DNA from: Streptomyces sp. 130
Lineage (GTDB): Bacteria > Actinomycetota > Actinomycetes > Streptomycetales > Streptomycetaceae
NCBI RefSeq assembly: GCF_007096885.1
Contig: NZ_VJNO01000037.1
Location: 1-64,000, forward strand
Direction: 5' to 3'
DNA length: 64,000 nt
Shown: in pieces, positions 8,453 to 15,350 of the stretch
Layout of the letters: the number at the start of each line of letters is the position of its first letter
Position numbering within the stretch: position 1 is the stretch's first letter
Made by a program: the position numbers and the translations under genes
Notes under the pieces: model-generated
What the model saw: only the letters and a program-made list of their open reading frames with translations
Database searches by the model: none
Told to the model about the DNA's origin: nothing

Positions 8453-8731
8453 ATGTCCGACCTGCACAAGGAAGTCTCCGACCTGGAGCAGAAGTCCGCC
8501 ACGGCGGCCCGCCTCTTCGACATCCGGCGGATCATCGGCGGCCTCTTCGTGGTCTACGGGATCATCGTGACGATCGCCGGGATCAGCCCGTCCGACGAGG
8601 ACCTGAAGAAGGCCCAGGGCGTCCACATCAACCTCTGGACCGGCCTCGCCATGCTGGCGCTCGGCCTGTTCTTCCTGGTCTGGATGAAGCTGCGCCCGGC
8701 CCAGGCCCCGGAGCCCGCCCCGGAGGACTAG
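8453..8731 (+). CDS. Small two-helix membrane protein downstream of symporter
   Basis: This 92-residue protein has a charged N-terminal segment, with helical A-R-L-F-D-I-R-R-I, then two transmembrane helices at about residues 28-44 (I-G-G-L-F-V-V-Y-G-I-I-V-T) and 63-80 (L-W-T-G-L-A-M-L-A-L-G-L-F-F-L-V-W). A short proline-rich tail follows. It begins 15 bases after the symporter stop with a GGAG ribosome site. I do not recognise a named family. The arrangement recalls the small membrane proteins encoded beside other SSS transporters, so an accessory or assembly role is a reasonable inference. Confidence 0.85.
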   Translation: MSDLHKEVSDLEQKSATAARLFDIRRIIGGLFVVYGIIVTIAGISPSDEDLKKAQGVHINLWTGLAMLALGLFFLVWMKLRPAQAPEPAPED

Positions 8732-8740
8732 TACGCCGTC

Positions 8741-8792
8741 ACGCGCCGGGGGCCGGGCACCGTCAGCCGACGGGGTCCGGCCCCCGGCGCGT
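8741..8792. terminator. Long-stem bidirectional terminator
   Basis: Sixteen-base perfect arms, ACGCGCCGGGGGCCGG (8741-8756) and CCGGCCCCCGGCGCGT (8777-8792), flank a 20-base loop. The hairpin separates the convergent symporter unit and LuxR-type gene; the second arm lies inside the 3' end of the LuxR coding sequence. Confidence 0.8.
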
Positions 8793-9455
8793 CACCGCCG
8801 CCCGGTCCAGCAGCCCGGTGCGGGCGGCCAGGGCGGCGGCTTCGAGCCGGGAGCCGACGCCGAGCTTCATCAGGACCCGCTGGACGTGCGTACGGGCGGT
8901 GCTCGGCGCGATCCGCATCCCGGCCGCGATCAGCCGGGTGTCCTCGCCCTCCGCGACCCGGACCAGCACCTCGGCCTCGCGCGGGGTGAGCAGCCGCAGC
9001 AGCCGGCGGCCCTCGTCGTCCGGCTGGGCCGCCGGGTCGAGCAGTTCGGCGAAGGCGCCCTGCAGGAGCTGGGGCGCGATGGCCGCCTCCCCGGACCGGG
9101 CCTTGACCAGGGCTCGCTCCACCCCCTCGATCCGCTCGTCGTGCCGGACGTACCCGGCGGCCCCGGCCGCGAAGGCGGCGGCGATCCCGCGCGGGCTGGG
9201 GACCGGGCCGAGCACGACCACCGCGGTCTGCGGGCGCTCGCGCCGGATGCGGACGACGGGGTCGAAGGTGCCGGGCACGGCGGGCGACGCGGTGCCGAAC
9301 AGGCAGACCTCCGGGGCCCGTCCGACGACGAGGTCCGCCGCCCCGGTGGTGGGCGCGGCGGCGGCCAGCACCCGGTGGCCGCGCAGCTTCAGCGCGGAGG
9401 CCAGCGCCTCGGCGAGCAGTCGGTGGTCGTCCACCACCATGAGCCGGACACCCAT
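8763..9455 (-). CDS. LuxR-type regulator with degenerate receiver
   Basis: The protein has 230 residues. The N-terminal receiver keeps the acidic pair (M-V-V-D-D-H-R-L-L), but the position expected to hold the phospho-acceptor Asp reads P-E-V-C-L-F-G-T-A, with Gly instead. The usual Lys is replaced in G-Y-V-R-H-D-E. It therefore probably works without phosphorylation, as other atypical Streptomyces receivers do. The C-terminal LuxR domain is intact: L-T-P-R-E-A-E-V-L-V-R-V-A-E-G and P-S-T-A-R-T-H-V-Q-R-V-L-M-K-L-G-V. No kinase gene is nearby. A short palindrome GGCCC-TTTA-GGGCC at 9492-9505 lies in its promoter region. Confidence 0.87.
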   Translation of the reverse strand: MGVRLMVVDDHRLLAEALASALKLRGHRVLAAAAPTTGAADLVVGRAPEVCLFGTASPAVPGTFDPVVRIRRERPQTAVVVLGPVPSPRGIAAAFAAGAAGYVRHDERIEGVERALVKARSGEAAIAPQLLQGAFAELLDPAAQPDDEGRRLLRLLTPREAEVLVRVAEGEDTRLIAAGMRIAPSTARTHVQRVLMKLGVGSRLEAAALAARTGLLDRAAVTRRGPDPVG

Positions 9456-9530
9456 CGCCCATTCCCCCCGTCACCGCGGCACAGGCCCCCCGGCCCTTTA
9501 GGGCCTGCAAGTTACACGGCCGGGTATGCG

Positions 9531-9564
9531 TGTGGGGGTGGAACCGGCCGGTTCCACCCCCACA
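9531..9564. terminator. 34-base perfect palindrome, terminator
   Basis: TGTGGGGGTGGAACCGG (9531-9547) is followed directly by its exact complement (9548-9564). It lies 15 bases beyond the stop of the minus-strand beta-propeller gene that ends at 9579, so it most likely ends that operon. The remaining stretch up to 9456 forms the promoter region of the LuxR-type gene on the same strand. Confidence 0.75.
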
Positions 9565-9578
9565 TCGGTGCCGCGTGC

Positions 9579-11366
9579 TCAGCTGGTGCGGAAGGACACC
9601 ACCAGGTACTCCTTGTCGTTCAGGGAGCTCTTGCGCGGTGCGCTGATCATCGTCTCGGAGATGAAGAAGCGCCCCTTCTCGTAGCGGTACTCCGCGTAGT
9701 CCGGGGAGAAGCTGGTCTCCGCGTCCCGGACGGCGTCGTCGGACGGGTTCCGCATCAGGACCGTCTGCTCGAAGGTGCTGCCGTCGATGGAGACGACCTC
9801 ACCGCCCTTGTCGTACGGGGGTTCCCGGTACGCGATGATGTTCTTGCCGTCCATGCGCAGCGGGAACATCGTGAACTTCTCGCCCGCGTCGGCCCGGTCG
9901 CCGGTCTGCTTGCCGGTGGTGAGGTCGAAGGAGACGATCTCGTTGGTCCGGCTGAAGCTCTCGCCGGAGCCCTCGTGCTCCTCGGTCGGCAGGTAGATGC
10001 GGTTGTTGCCGACGGCGAGGTGCTGGCACTGCTCGACCTCGGTGGAGCCGCACCGGGCCGCGTACTTCTCGGCGTCGGCGGAGATACGGATCTTCAGCTT
10101 GCCGGTGGTCTCGTCGATCGAGAAGAAGTCCGAGATGCTGCTGCCGTCACCGGCGGTGTCGCCGACGTCGGCGGCGACGACGAGCGGCTTGGTGGAGACG
10201 ATGCTCGCGTAGTCGACGCCGGCCGGCATCTTGTACGAGGAGAGCGGGGCGCCCGTCGTCGGGTTCAGCGACTGGATGATGAGCTGCGGGTCGTCGTACG
10301 TACCGCACTTGCGGACGGCGGCCAGGGCCTCGCCGCCGCCGTACCCGGCGTCGTAGCAGCCGTCGGTGCTGACCTTCGGCTTCCAGAGCTCGGCGCCGGT
10401 GTCCAGCTTGAAGGCGGCGCCGCCGTCGGTGCCGCCCGCGGCGACCGTGTTGCCGCTGAGGGTGACCTCGGTGAAGCGGATCGGGCGGTCGCCGCCGGTG
10501 GAGGCGGTGATCGACTTGTTCCACATCAGCTTGCCGGTGGCCAGGTCGAGGGCGCCGACCTTGTTGCAGCTCTGGTACTTCTTGGCCTTCGTCCGCTTGC
10601 CCTCCTCGAAGAGGACGGCGGTCTTGTAGTCCTTGCTCATGTGCCGGGAGGCGGCGCACACCTGGCCGTCCAGCGGGATCGACCAGAGCTTGGTGCCCTT
10701 GTCCAGGTCGTAGCCGACGATCTCGTTGACGCCCGTCTTCACGTACGCCTTGTCGGTGATCCAGGAGCCGTCGACGGTGGTGACGTCGGTGACCTTGGGC
10801 TGCGGGAGCTGGAAGCCGACGGCCGACTCGACGTTCGCCGGGGCCTTCTCCTTGCCGCCGGTGCCACCGTCCTTCCCGCCGTCGTCGCCCTTGCCGCCCT
10901 TGTTCTCGCCGGAGGTGCCGGCGGAGGAGCCCGCCTCGTCCTTCTTGTCGTCCCCGCCGCTGGAGGCGTACCAGATGCCGCCGCCGACGATCAGGGCGAC
11001 CGCGACCACGGCGGCGACGATGATCTGCGCCTGGGTGGAGAACTTCTTCCCGCTCCCGCCCTGCTGCGGCGGCTGGTAGGCCGGCTGCATCGGGGCGGTC
11101 GGGTAGCCGTACTGCTGCTGTCCCTGGTGCGGGAAGCCGTAGCCGGGCTGGGTGGGCGGCTGGGGGTAGCCGTAGCCGGGCTGCGTGGGCGGCTGCGGGT
11201 AGCCGTAGCCGGGCTGCTGCTGGGGCGGTCCGGGGGGCGGCGGGGCGCCGAAGCCACCGGAGGGCGGGTCCTGCGGGGCGCCGAAACCGCCGGGCGGCGG
11301 GTCCTGCGGCGCGCCGAAGCCGCCCTGGGGCGGGTCGTTGGGCGGCTGCTGGGGCGGCTGGGTCAT
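9579..11366 (-). CDS. Membrane-anchored PQQ-type beta-propeller protein (paralogue 1)
   Basis: The protein has 595 residues. The first 110 are Pro/Gly/Gln-rich with repeats such as G-G-F-G-A-P-Q-D-P-P and G-Y-G-Y-P-Q-P-P-T-Q-P. One transmembrane helix follows (I-I-V-A-A-V-V-A-V-A-L-I-V-G-G-G-I-W-Y), then a low-complexity linker rich in Gly, Lys and Asp. The rest is a propeller with D-L-A-T-G-K-L-M-W-like blades (PQQ-like/WD40-like). The topology predicts a cytosolic Pro-rich tail and an extracellular propeller. It has no catalytic motif. It is 58 bases downstream of paralogue 2 and probably co-transcribed. The role is unknown; related Streptomyces proteins are annotated as PQQ-binding-like repeat proteins. 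Confidence 0.85.
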   Translation of the reverse strand: MTQPPQQPPNDPPQGGFGAPQDPPPGGFGAPQDPPSGGFGAPPPPGPPQQQPGYGYPQPPTQPGYGYPQPPTQPGYGFPHQGQQQYGYPTAPMQPAYQPPQQGGSGKKFSTQAQIIVAAVVAVALIVGGGIWYASSGGDDKKDEAGSSAGTSGENKGGKGDDGGKDGGTGGKEKAPANVESAVGFQLPQPKVTDVTTVDGSWITDKAYVKTGVNEIVGYDLDKGTKLWSIPLDGQVCAASRHMSKDYKTAVLFEEGKRTKAKKYQSCNKVGALDLATGKLMWNKSITASTGGDRPIRFTEVTLSGNTVAAGGTDGGAAFKLDTGAELWKPKVSTDGCYDAGYGGGEALAAVRKCGTYDDPQLIIQSLNPTTGAPLSSYKMPAGVDYASIVSTKPLVVAADVGDTAGDGSSISDFFSIDETTGKLKIRISADAEKYAARCGSTEVEQCQHLAVGNNRIYLPTEEHEGSGESFSRTNEIVSFDLTTGKQTGDRADAGEKFTMFPLRMDGKNIIAYREPPYDKGGEVVSIDGSTFEQTVLMRNPSDDAVRDAETSFSPDYAEYRYEKGRFFISETMISAPRKSSLNDKEYLVVSFRTS

Positions 11367-11424
11367 GGCGTTGCGTACCTCGGGGAAGGGGGTCGGTCGG
11401 GTTCGTCCGGGCGGGGGTGAGCCG

Positions 11425-13311
11425 TCAGTCGCCGAAGGCCATCATGGTCTTCGTCTCCAGCTCTTCCTTGTCGTTGCCTGCGCTGACCCGCCCGCTCGTG
11501 ATGAACGAACGCCCGTCCGCGTACTGGACCTTCGGGTTGTAGAAGGAGCGCTCGATCTCAGAGGTGGAGTCGGGGTGCTGGAGCAGCATCTTCGGGCTGC
11601 CGCCGGCCGGGGAGAGGGTCGCGATGCCGCCGCCCTTGCCGTAGCCGCCGTCGATGTAGAGCAGGACGTCGGCGCCCTCCATGCCGAGCGGCTCCATGGT
11701 CCGCTCGGCGGGGGCGTTCGCCTTCCACTTCGTCTTGCCGGTGTTCAGATTGAACGCGACGACCCTGTTGGTGCGGGCGGAGCCGCTGGTGTCGTCCGTC
11801 GTGGACATGTAGAAGGTGTTGGCGTCGGCCGCGACGCCGGTGCAGCCCTGGAGCCGCTGGCCGAAGATGGTGAAGCCGCCGCCGCAGTCCGGGGAGAACT
11901 TGTCACCCTTGTCGCTCTTCAGCTGGGAGCGCAGCGTGCCGTTCTCGCGGAGCGCGATGATGCTCCACTTCTTGTCCTCGCTGGTGTTGCCCTTGGTGAG
12001 GGAGACGATGAGGGGGGTCACCGAGTAGACCTTCTCGACCTCCCAGCCGCGGGCGGGCTTGTAGGTCCACTTCGCCTTGCCGGTGCTGGGGTCGAGCTCC
12101 TCGATCTCCTGCTGCGGGTTGTTGACGTCGTCGGTGCGGCAGTTGACCGCGGCGATGAGCTTGGGGCCGCCGGCGAAGGCGAACGGCTGGCAGTTGCCGC
12201 TCCGCTTGCCGAAGACCTCCTTGCCGTCGCTGACCCGGAAGGCGTTGGCCGCGCCGGTGCGGCCGGCCGTGACGGTGTCGCCGCTGATGGCCATGGAGAG
12301 GTCGGACATCATGTCGAAGAGGCCGCTCTTCTTGAGCTCCTTCTTCCATCCGGCCTTGCCCGTGTTGAGGTCGATCTGCTGGAGTGCGGAGCAGTCGGCC
12401 TTGTCGGTGGTGCCGTTCTTGACGGCGATGACGATCTTGCCGTCGGAGGTGGTCTGCTCGGGCGCGGAGCAGATGTCGGCCGGCAGCTTCAGCGTCCACG
12501 TCTGCTTGCCGTCGGCGACCGAGTAGCCGGAGACCGTGCGGTACATGCCCTTGACGATGGTGTCGCCGACGATCCAGGGGCCGTAGACGTCCGCGCCGTT
12601 GCGCGGGAGGTCGACGTCGTTCTTCTGGAGCCAGAGGACCTTGGCCTCGCCGTCCTTGCGTCCGCTGTTGAGGTCGTCGTCCTCCTTCCGGCCGGTGCCG
12701 TTGCCGTCGCCCTGGTCGACGGTGGGCGACCCGGACGGCTTCGCGACCTGCTCGCTCTTCTCCGCGACCGGCTTGTCGTCGTCCCCGTCGCCGCCGCTCG
12801 TCGCGAAGTACACGCCGCCGCCGATGACCAGGAGCGCGGCGACCGCGGCCCCGATGATCATGGCCGGCTTGCGCTTGAACGGGCTGCCGCCGCCGGGGCC
12901 GCTCGGGCCGGGCGGCACGGGTGCGCCGGGGTGCTGCTGCGGCGGGAAGCCGTAACCGGCCTGCGGCTGCTGCCCGTACGGGCCCTGCTGCGGCTGGTTG
13001 TACGGGCCCGGCTGCTGGTTGTACGGGCCGGGCTGGTTGTACGGGCCCGGCTGCCGGCCGTAGGGGCCCGGCTGCTGCGGCTGGTTGTACGGGCCGGGCT
13101 GCTGGGGCTTGTCGTACGGCCCGGGCTGCTGCGGGTAGCCGTAGCCCGGCTGCGTGGGCGGCGGGGTCGGCGGCGTGGCGGGGGCCTGGGGCGGGGCGGC
13201 GGGCGGCGGGGTCCGCGGTGGGCCCTGGGGCGGCTGAGGTACCCCGTGCGGCGGCTCCTGCGGAGCGCCGAAGCCTCCCTGCGGCGGTTGCTGTCCGGGC
13301 GGCTGGGTCAT
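11425..13311 (-). CDS. Membrane-anchored PQQ-type beta-propeller protein (paralogue 2)
   Basis: The protein has 628 residues with the same architecture as its two neighbours. A Pro-rich N-terminus carries G-P-Y-N-Q-P-Q-Q-P repeats, a helix follows (M-I-I-G-A-A-V-A-A-L-L-V-I-G-G-G-V-Y-F), then an acidic linker and a seven- or eight-bladed propeller with blades such as D-L-N-T-G-K-A-G-W and L-D-P-S-T-G-K-A-K-W. The ATG at 13309-13311 (M-T-Q-P-P-G) matches the starts of the other two. It is closer to paralogue 3 than to paralogue 1, with many shared stretches such as T-V-S-G-Y-S-V. A motif shared with paralogue 3's upstream region lies 145 bases upstream. Confidence 0.85.
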   Translation of the reverse strand: MTQPPGQQPPQGGFGAPQEPPHGVPQPPQGPPRTPPPAAPPQAPATPPTPPPTQPGYGYPQQPGPYDKPQQPGPYNQPQQPGPYGRQPGPYNQPGPYNQQPGPYNQPQQGPYGQQPQAGYGFPPQQHPGAPVPPGPSGPGGGSPFKRKPAMIIGAAVAALLVIGGGVYFATSGGDGDDDKPVAEKSEQVAKPSGSPTVDQGDGNGTGRKEDDDLNSGRKDGEAKVLWLQKNDVDLPRNGADVYGPWIVGDTIVKGMYRTVSGYSVADGKQTWTLKLPADICSAPEQTTSDGKIVIAVKNGTTDKADCSALQQIDLNTGKAGWKKELKKSGLFDMMSDLSMAISGDTVTAGRTGAANAFRVSDGKEVFGKRSGNCQPFAFAGGPKLIAAVNCRTDDVNNPQQEIEELDPSTGKAKWTYKPARGWEVEKVYSVTPLIVSLTKGNTSEDKKWSIIALRENGTLRSQLKSDKGDKFSPDCGGGFTIFGQRLQGCTGVAADANTFYMSTTDDTSGSARTNRVVAFNLNTGKTKWKANAPAERTMEPLGMEGADVLLYIDGGYGKGGGIATLSPAGGSPKMLLQHPDSTSEIERSFYNPKVQYADGRSFITSGRVSAGNDKEELETKTMMAFGD

Positions 13312-13454
13312 CAGCGCGTCCCCCTTCGTGCGGTCCGGTGCCCGTTCCGGACTCCCCCGCGATCTCGCCGGCGCCTGGGGGCAAGGCCCCCTGGAACACG
13401 GCGAAATGGAGCGAATCGGGCATGGATCCCGCAGTGTCACGTCAGTCGAGCGGG

Positions 13455-13472
13455 ACTTCTTTGTACCACCCG
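13455..13472 (-). promoter_or_regulatory. Promoter-like motif shared by beta-propeller paralogues, copy 1
   Basis: Read on the minus strand this is CGGGTGGTACAAAGAAG, and the same 17 bases occur upstream of paralogue 3. GGTACAAAG contains a plausible -10-like TACAAA element. It lies about 145 bases before the start at 13311. Confidence 0.55.
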
Positions 13473-13553
13473 TCCAAGGGCGTCTTCCGGTTCGGTCCGC
13501 CCCTGTTCCCAAGGGAGGACCGGGCTGTGATGCCGCTGTGATGCTTCGGACCG

Positions 13554-15260
13554 TCAGCCGCCGAAGACCACGACGGAGGGCTGGTCCACCTCGTCGTCGT
13601 CGCTGATGCCGCTGATCCGTGAGGGCGTCAGCAGGGCGCGTCCGCCGGTGTACACGACGCGCGGTTCGTAGATGCCGCGCTCCAGGTCGGCGCCGGACGC
13701 CGGGTGGCGCTGCACGAACCGCGGGGTGCCGCCGGTGGAGGGGAGGGTGGCGATCCCGCCGCCCTTGCCCTTGGCCGCGTGGACGTACATCAGCAGCTTG
13801 CCGCCCTCGGTGCGCAGCGGGGTGACGGCCTGGCCCGCCGGTGCGTCGGCCGACCAGCGGAACTTCCCGGTGGCCAGGTCGAACGCCACGACCTTGTTGG
13901 CGTGGAGTTCCCCGAACTCGCCGTACTTGGTGCTCATGTAGAAGGTGTTCGCGTCGGCGGCCACGCCCACGCAGTTGTCCAGGTTCCGGCCGAGCGACAT
14001 CATGTCCCGCTCGCACTTGAGCTGGTAGTCGCCCGGCCCGCCGGAGAGCTGGGAGCGGTAGGTGCCGTCGGCGTCGAGGACGAGGATCGCCCACTTCTCC
14101 GGGTGCTTCAGCGAGACGACGAGCGGGCTGACGGAGAGGATCTGGGAGACCTCCCAGTCCTTCTTCAGCTTGTACGTCCACAGGGCCTTGCCGGTGGCGG
14201 GGTCGATCCGCTGGAGCTGCTGGTTCTTGTACTGGTCGTCGGCGGTGTGGCAGCTGACCGCCGCGATGGCCACCGGGCCGCTGGCGAGGCCGAACGGCTG
14301 GCACGTGCCGGGCCGTTCACCGAAGAGCCGCTTGCCGTCGCTGACCCGGAAGCCCTCGGTCCGGCTGGTGCGGCCCACGGTGACGGTGTCGCCGTTGATG
14401 GCCATCGCGAGGTCGGAGAGCCCGTCCCAGGCCCCCTTGCGGACGTACGACTTGCGCCAGCCGGCCTTGCCCGTGTTCAGGTCGACCATCTGGAGCGTGT
14501 CGCACTCGGCGTCGGCGGCGGAGTCGTGCCTGATCCCGAGGACGATCCTGCCGTCGGCGGTGGGCTGGGAGGGCGCCGCGCACATCTTGGTCGGCAGCCG
14601 GAGGTTCCATCGCAGGGTGCCGTCGGAGACCGAGTAGCCGGAGACCGTGTTGAACAGGGCCCTGACGACGGTGTCCCCGGCGAGCCAGGGGCCGAACTGG
14701 TCCTCGCCGTTGCGCGGCAGGTCGATGCCGCCGTTCCGTATCCAGGCGACCTTCGCCTCACCGGGCTTGGCCCCGGCGTTGATGGTCCGGGCCTCCTCCT
14801 CGGGGCCGGTCACCGGTTCCCCGGTGGCCCCGCCCTTGGTCGGGGAGGGCGTCACGGTGGGCTTCGCGGAGTGGGTCGGCCCGGCGAGGGGCTCGTCGTC
14901 GTCCCCGCCTCCGCTGGTGGCGAACCAGATCCCGCCGCCTGCGAGGAGCGCCACGGCGACCACGGCCCCGACGATCTTCCCGGTCCGGCCCCGGAACCAC
15001 CCGCCCCGGCCCTGCGGCCCGCCGGGGGCGGGCACGGGGTACTGCTGCTGGGTGGGCATCTGGTGCAGCCCGGGCTGCGTGTAAGGGCCCGGCTGGGTGT
15101 ACGGACCGGGCTGCGTGTACGGGCCCGGCCGGGGCTGCCCGAGCCCCTGCTGCGGGTAGCCGTAGCCGGGCTGGGGCGGCGGTCCGTCCGGACCGGTCGC
15201 CGGATCGTACGGTGCTCCGAACGCGCCCTGCGGCGGCTGCTGTCCGGGCGGCTGGCTCAT
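13554..15260 (-). CDS. Membrane-anchored PQQ-type beta-propeller protein (paralogue 3)
   Basis: The protein has 568 residues. M-S-Q-P-P-G-Q-Q-P-P-Q-G-A-F-G-A-P opens a Pro-rich tail with G-P-Y-T-Q-P repeats. A helix follows (I-V-G-A-V-V-A-V-A-L-L-A-G-G-G-I-W-F), then a Thr/Pro linker and a propeller with D-L-N-T-G-K-A-G-W and I-D-P-A-T-G-K-A-L-W blades. The frame is open up to 15338, but ATG 15258-15260 aligns with its paralogues. Paired cysteines in several blades suggest extracellular disulfides. The tandem arrangement points to local duplication. Function is unknown; a scaffold or sensor role at the envelope is only a guess. Confidence 0.85.
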   Translation of the reverse strand: MSQPPGQQPPQGAFGAPYDPATGPDGPPPQPGYGYPQQGLGQPRPGPYTQPGPYTQPGPYTQPGLHQMPTQQQYPVPAPGGPQGRGGWFRGRTGKIVGAVVAVALLAGGGIWFATSGGGDDDEPLAGPTHSAKPTVTPSPTKGGATGEPVTGPEEEARTINAGAKPGEAKVAWIRNGGIDLPRNGEDQFGPWLAGDTVVRALFNTVSGYSVSDGTLRWNLRLPTKMCAAPSQPTADGRIVLGIRHDSAADAECDTLQMVDLNTGKAGWRKSYVRKGAWDGLSDLAMAINGDTVTVGRTSRTEGFRVSDGKRLFGERPGTCQPFGLASGPVAIAAVSCHTADDQYKNQQLQRIDPATGKALWTYKLKKDWEVSQILSVSPLVVSLKHPEKWAILVLDADGTYRSQLSGGPGDYQLKCERDMMSLGRNLDNCVGVAADANTFYMSTKYGEFGELHANKVVAFDLATGKFRWSADAPAGQAVTPLRTEGGKLLMYVHAAKGKGGGIATLPSTGGTPRFVQRHPASGADLERGIYEPRVVYTGGRALLTPSRISGISDDDEVDQPSVVVFGG

Positions 15261-15314
15261 CGGACCGTCCCCCTGTGGTGAGAAGTGGCACGGTCGTGGC
15301 CCGCACCGGGCAAG

Positions 15315-15332
15315 GCTTCTTTGTACCACCCG
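15315..15332 (-). promoter_or_regulatory. Promoter-like motif shared by beta-propeller paralogues, copy 2
   Basis: This copy is identical over 17 bases to the copy at 13455-13472 and lies 56 bases before the paralogue 3 start. The flanking sequences differ, so the conservation is limited to the motif. That fits a promoter or operator used by both genes. Confidence 0.55.
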
Positions 15333-15350
15333 CCCCACGCGTAACGACGC

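Noticed and set aside
9456..9530. Small RNA gene at the CCCTTTAGGG hairpin
   Set aside because: The short palindrome fits an operator or promoter for the LuxR-type gene; no separate promoter or terminator pair was seen.
14305..15250. Other long frames opposite the beta-propeller genes (plus strand)
   Set aside because: Typical high-GC shadow frames: extreme Gly/Arg/Val composition, no ribosome sites, no domain features.
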